A stretch of 64,000 bases of DNA from Acephala macrosclerotiorum (taxonomy: Eukaryota > Ascomycota > Leotiomycetes > Helotiales > Mollisiaceae): contig MU119468.1 of NCBI GenBank assembly GCA_014904845.1, positions 1 through 64,000 of the forward strand, read 5' to 3'. This document shows positions 62,601-64,000 of this stretch, one piece after another. Numbering within the stretch: position 1 is the first letter of the stretch; each line of letters begins with the position of its first letter. The notes under the pieces are model-generated. The model saw only the letters and a list, made by a program, of their open reading frames with translations, ran no database searches and was not told the origin of the DNA. Both the position numbers and the translations under genes were made by a program.

Positions 62601-64000
62601 TGAAACGAATACTAATACGTTTATCGTTTAATTGAATCGAGTAATAATAGATTTTTTTAATATTTTAATTATTTATTAATTCGTTTAAATACGATTATTC
62701 GATTTCGAAATTAAATATATTAAAAAAAGTATTTATATTACTATAAACGAATTATTCGAAAAATCGCGAATATAAAACGATAATTCAAAGAAAAAAACAA
62801 ATATTAATAAGTTTATTACAATTGAATTTAATTGTATTAAAATAATTCTAATTTCGATCAAAGAATGCAAAACTAATTAAAAGATTAAAAGTAGATTGTT
62901 TGTAATTAAAAATAGATACGTAAAACGAGAATATTTATTTGAATTATTAAATTAAATTTAAAAAAAAAATTTTAAATTCAGTATTTTTGATTTTCAATTT
63001 TCGATATTAATCGCATTTTTCGTATACATTGTATTAATCGTTTTTTTTTGAGATTAATAAATTACTAGATAATAATAACGATAATAATATTAATTTTTTT
63101 TTTAATAACAATTATTCGAATTATTTTCAAAATATTATTTAATATTTAATAATTTTAAAACGATTAAAATAGTTTTCGAAAATAGAATTCTACAAATTAA
63201 TTTGAGAATTCGTCGATTACAACGTTCGAAACAAAATACTATAGAAAAATACTATTAAATTTTATTTATTTCGATTTGTTTTAAACGATTTAAAATAGCG
63301 TATAACAATTATAATTAAACTATATAATAAGTTCGAATATACTGAAAAAAAAAGTACTTATTATCGAATAATTAATTAATATTACTAAAAAAAGTACTAT
63401 AAAAACGTTCGAAATTTTATAATAAATTACAGTGATTATTAATACAAAAATAAAAAAAAACACTAAAAAACTTTATACTCTCAAAAAATAATTTTATTAT
63501 TTTATTGTATTAAAATAAATATAATTAAATTTTTGCAATATAAAATATTTAATAGTTTAATTATAGTATAAAATAATTTTTTCGATTAAATTAAAATTAA
63601 ATTAATAAAAAATTCGATTTCTAAAAAAATTATTAAATTTATTTATAATAATATTATTTGTAAATATAGCGTTTTAAATTATATAAAATTAAACGAAAAA
63701 TTTGAATTCAAAAAAATTATTATTAAAAAATTAAATAAATTCAAAATCAAACGAATTACTATTTCTATATACAATTTGAAAACAAACAAAATAATTGAGC
63801 GAAAATATTAGTTTATTATTGTCGTATTAATTGTTTTAATGAAAAAAAACAAAAAAAATTAATTGAAATATTTATTAATTGTTCTTTTTACAAATCGAAC
63901 GATTATTTATAAATTAATTAAATGCACGTTATTCTATATAATCTATAGTAGAAAAATTATTTTATTTATTGAAATTCGATTTTTTATTTAAAGAACTTTC
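56647..64000 (+). repeat. AT-rich, RIP-degraded retroelement-like copy (copy D, runs off the window)
   Basis: Aligns by eye in the same orientation with copy B (56780-57000 with 21430-21640; 60960-61030 with 24470-24540; 63480-63640 with 25150-25290) and inverted with copy C. It keeps more G+C than copy B and includes about 0.8 kb absent there (about 61.0-61.8 kb). Its right end lies beyond the window. The only listed-size ORF (60763-60945) is low-complexity. Confidence 0.7.

Overview
The window looks like a piece of a filamentous ascomycete (Pezizomycotina) chromosome with strict two-compartment structure. Gene islands of ordinary base composition alternate with extremely AT-rich blocks that have the marks of repeat-induced point mutation (RIP). 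Support for a fungus: short (46-106 nt) GT-AG introns with CTAAC/CTGAC-like branch sites, fungal-only families (Zn2Cys6/fungal_trans regulator, Fungal_trans_2 regulator, 2EXR protein) and a Ty1/copia retrotransposon. A leotiomycete-like host is a guess from family flavour only.

Layout. 1-5.85 kb: AT-rich repeat block. 5.9-20.95 kb: main gene island holding a degraded F-box-like gene (-), a ketopantoate-reductase-family gene (+), a Fungal_trans_2 regulator (-), a short-chain dehydrogenase (+), a broken SAM methyltransferase (+), an aldehyde dehydrogenase with a one-base frameshift (-), an intact five-exon GMC oxidoreductase (+), a SprT-like metalloprotease (+) and a tyrosyl-tRNA synthetase pseudogene (-). 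20.95-30.78 kb: AT-rich repeats. 30.79-41.2 kb: a gene-poor island of relics (2EXR pseudogene, FAD-oxidoreductase fragment), one small membrane/coiled-coil ORF, and a Zn2Cys6 regulator split by a 767-bp TA-flanked inverted-repeat element. 41.2-50.3 kb: AT-rich repeats. 50.313-56.646 kb: a complete but mutated Ty1/copia LTR retrotransposon. 56.65-64 kb: AT-rich repeats.

How it fits together. Regulator, SDR, methyltransferase, ALDH and GMC oxidoreductase sit side by side, two pairs being divergent. That resembles a small oxidative or secondary-metabolism cluster, but at least two members are broken, so the cluster is probably decaying. Several nonsense codons in the islands are of the CpA-to-TpA type, suggesting RIP leaking from neighbouring repeats. 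The strongest points for follow-up are: the transposon in the Zn2Cys6 gene that creates a splice donor and could be spliced in frame; two 229-nt LTRs that differ only by transitions; AT-rich DNA whose remaining G+C is almost all CpG; and the TyrRS pseudogene. I saw no tRNA, rRNA, CRISPR or defence-type system. All alignments were done by eye.
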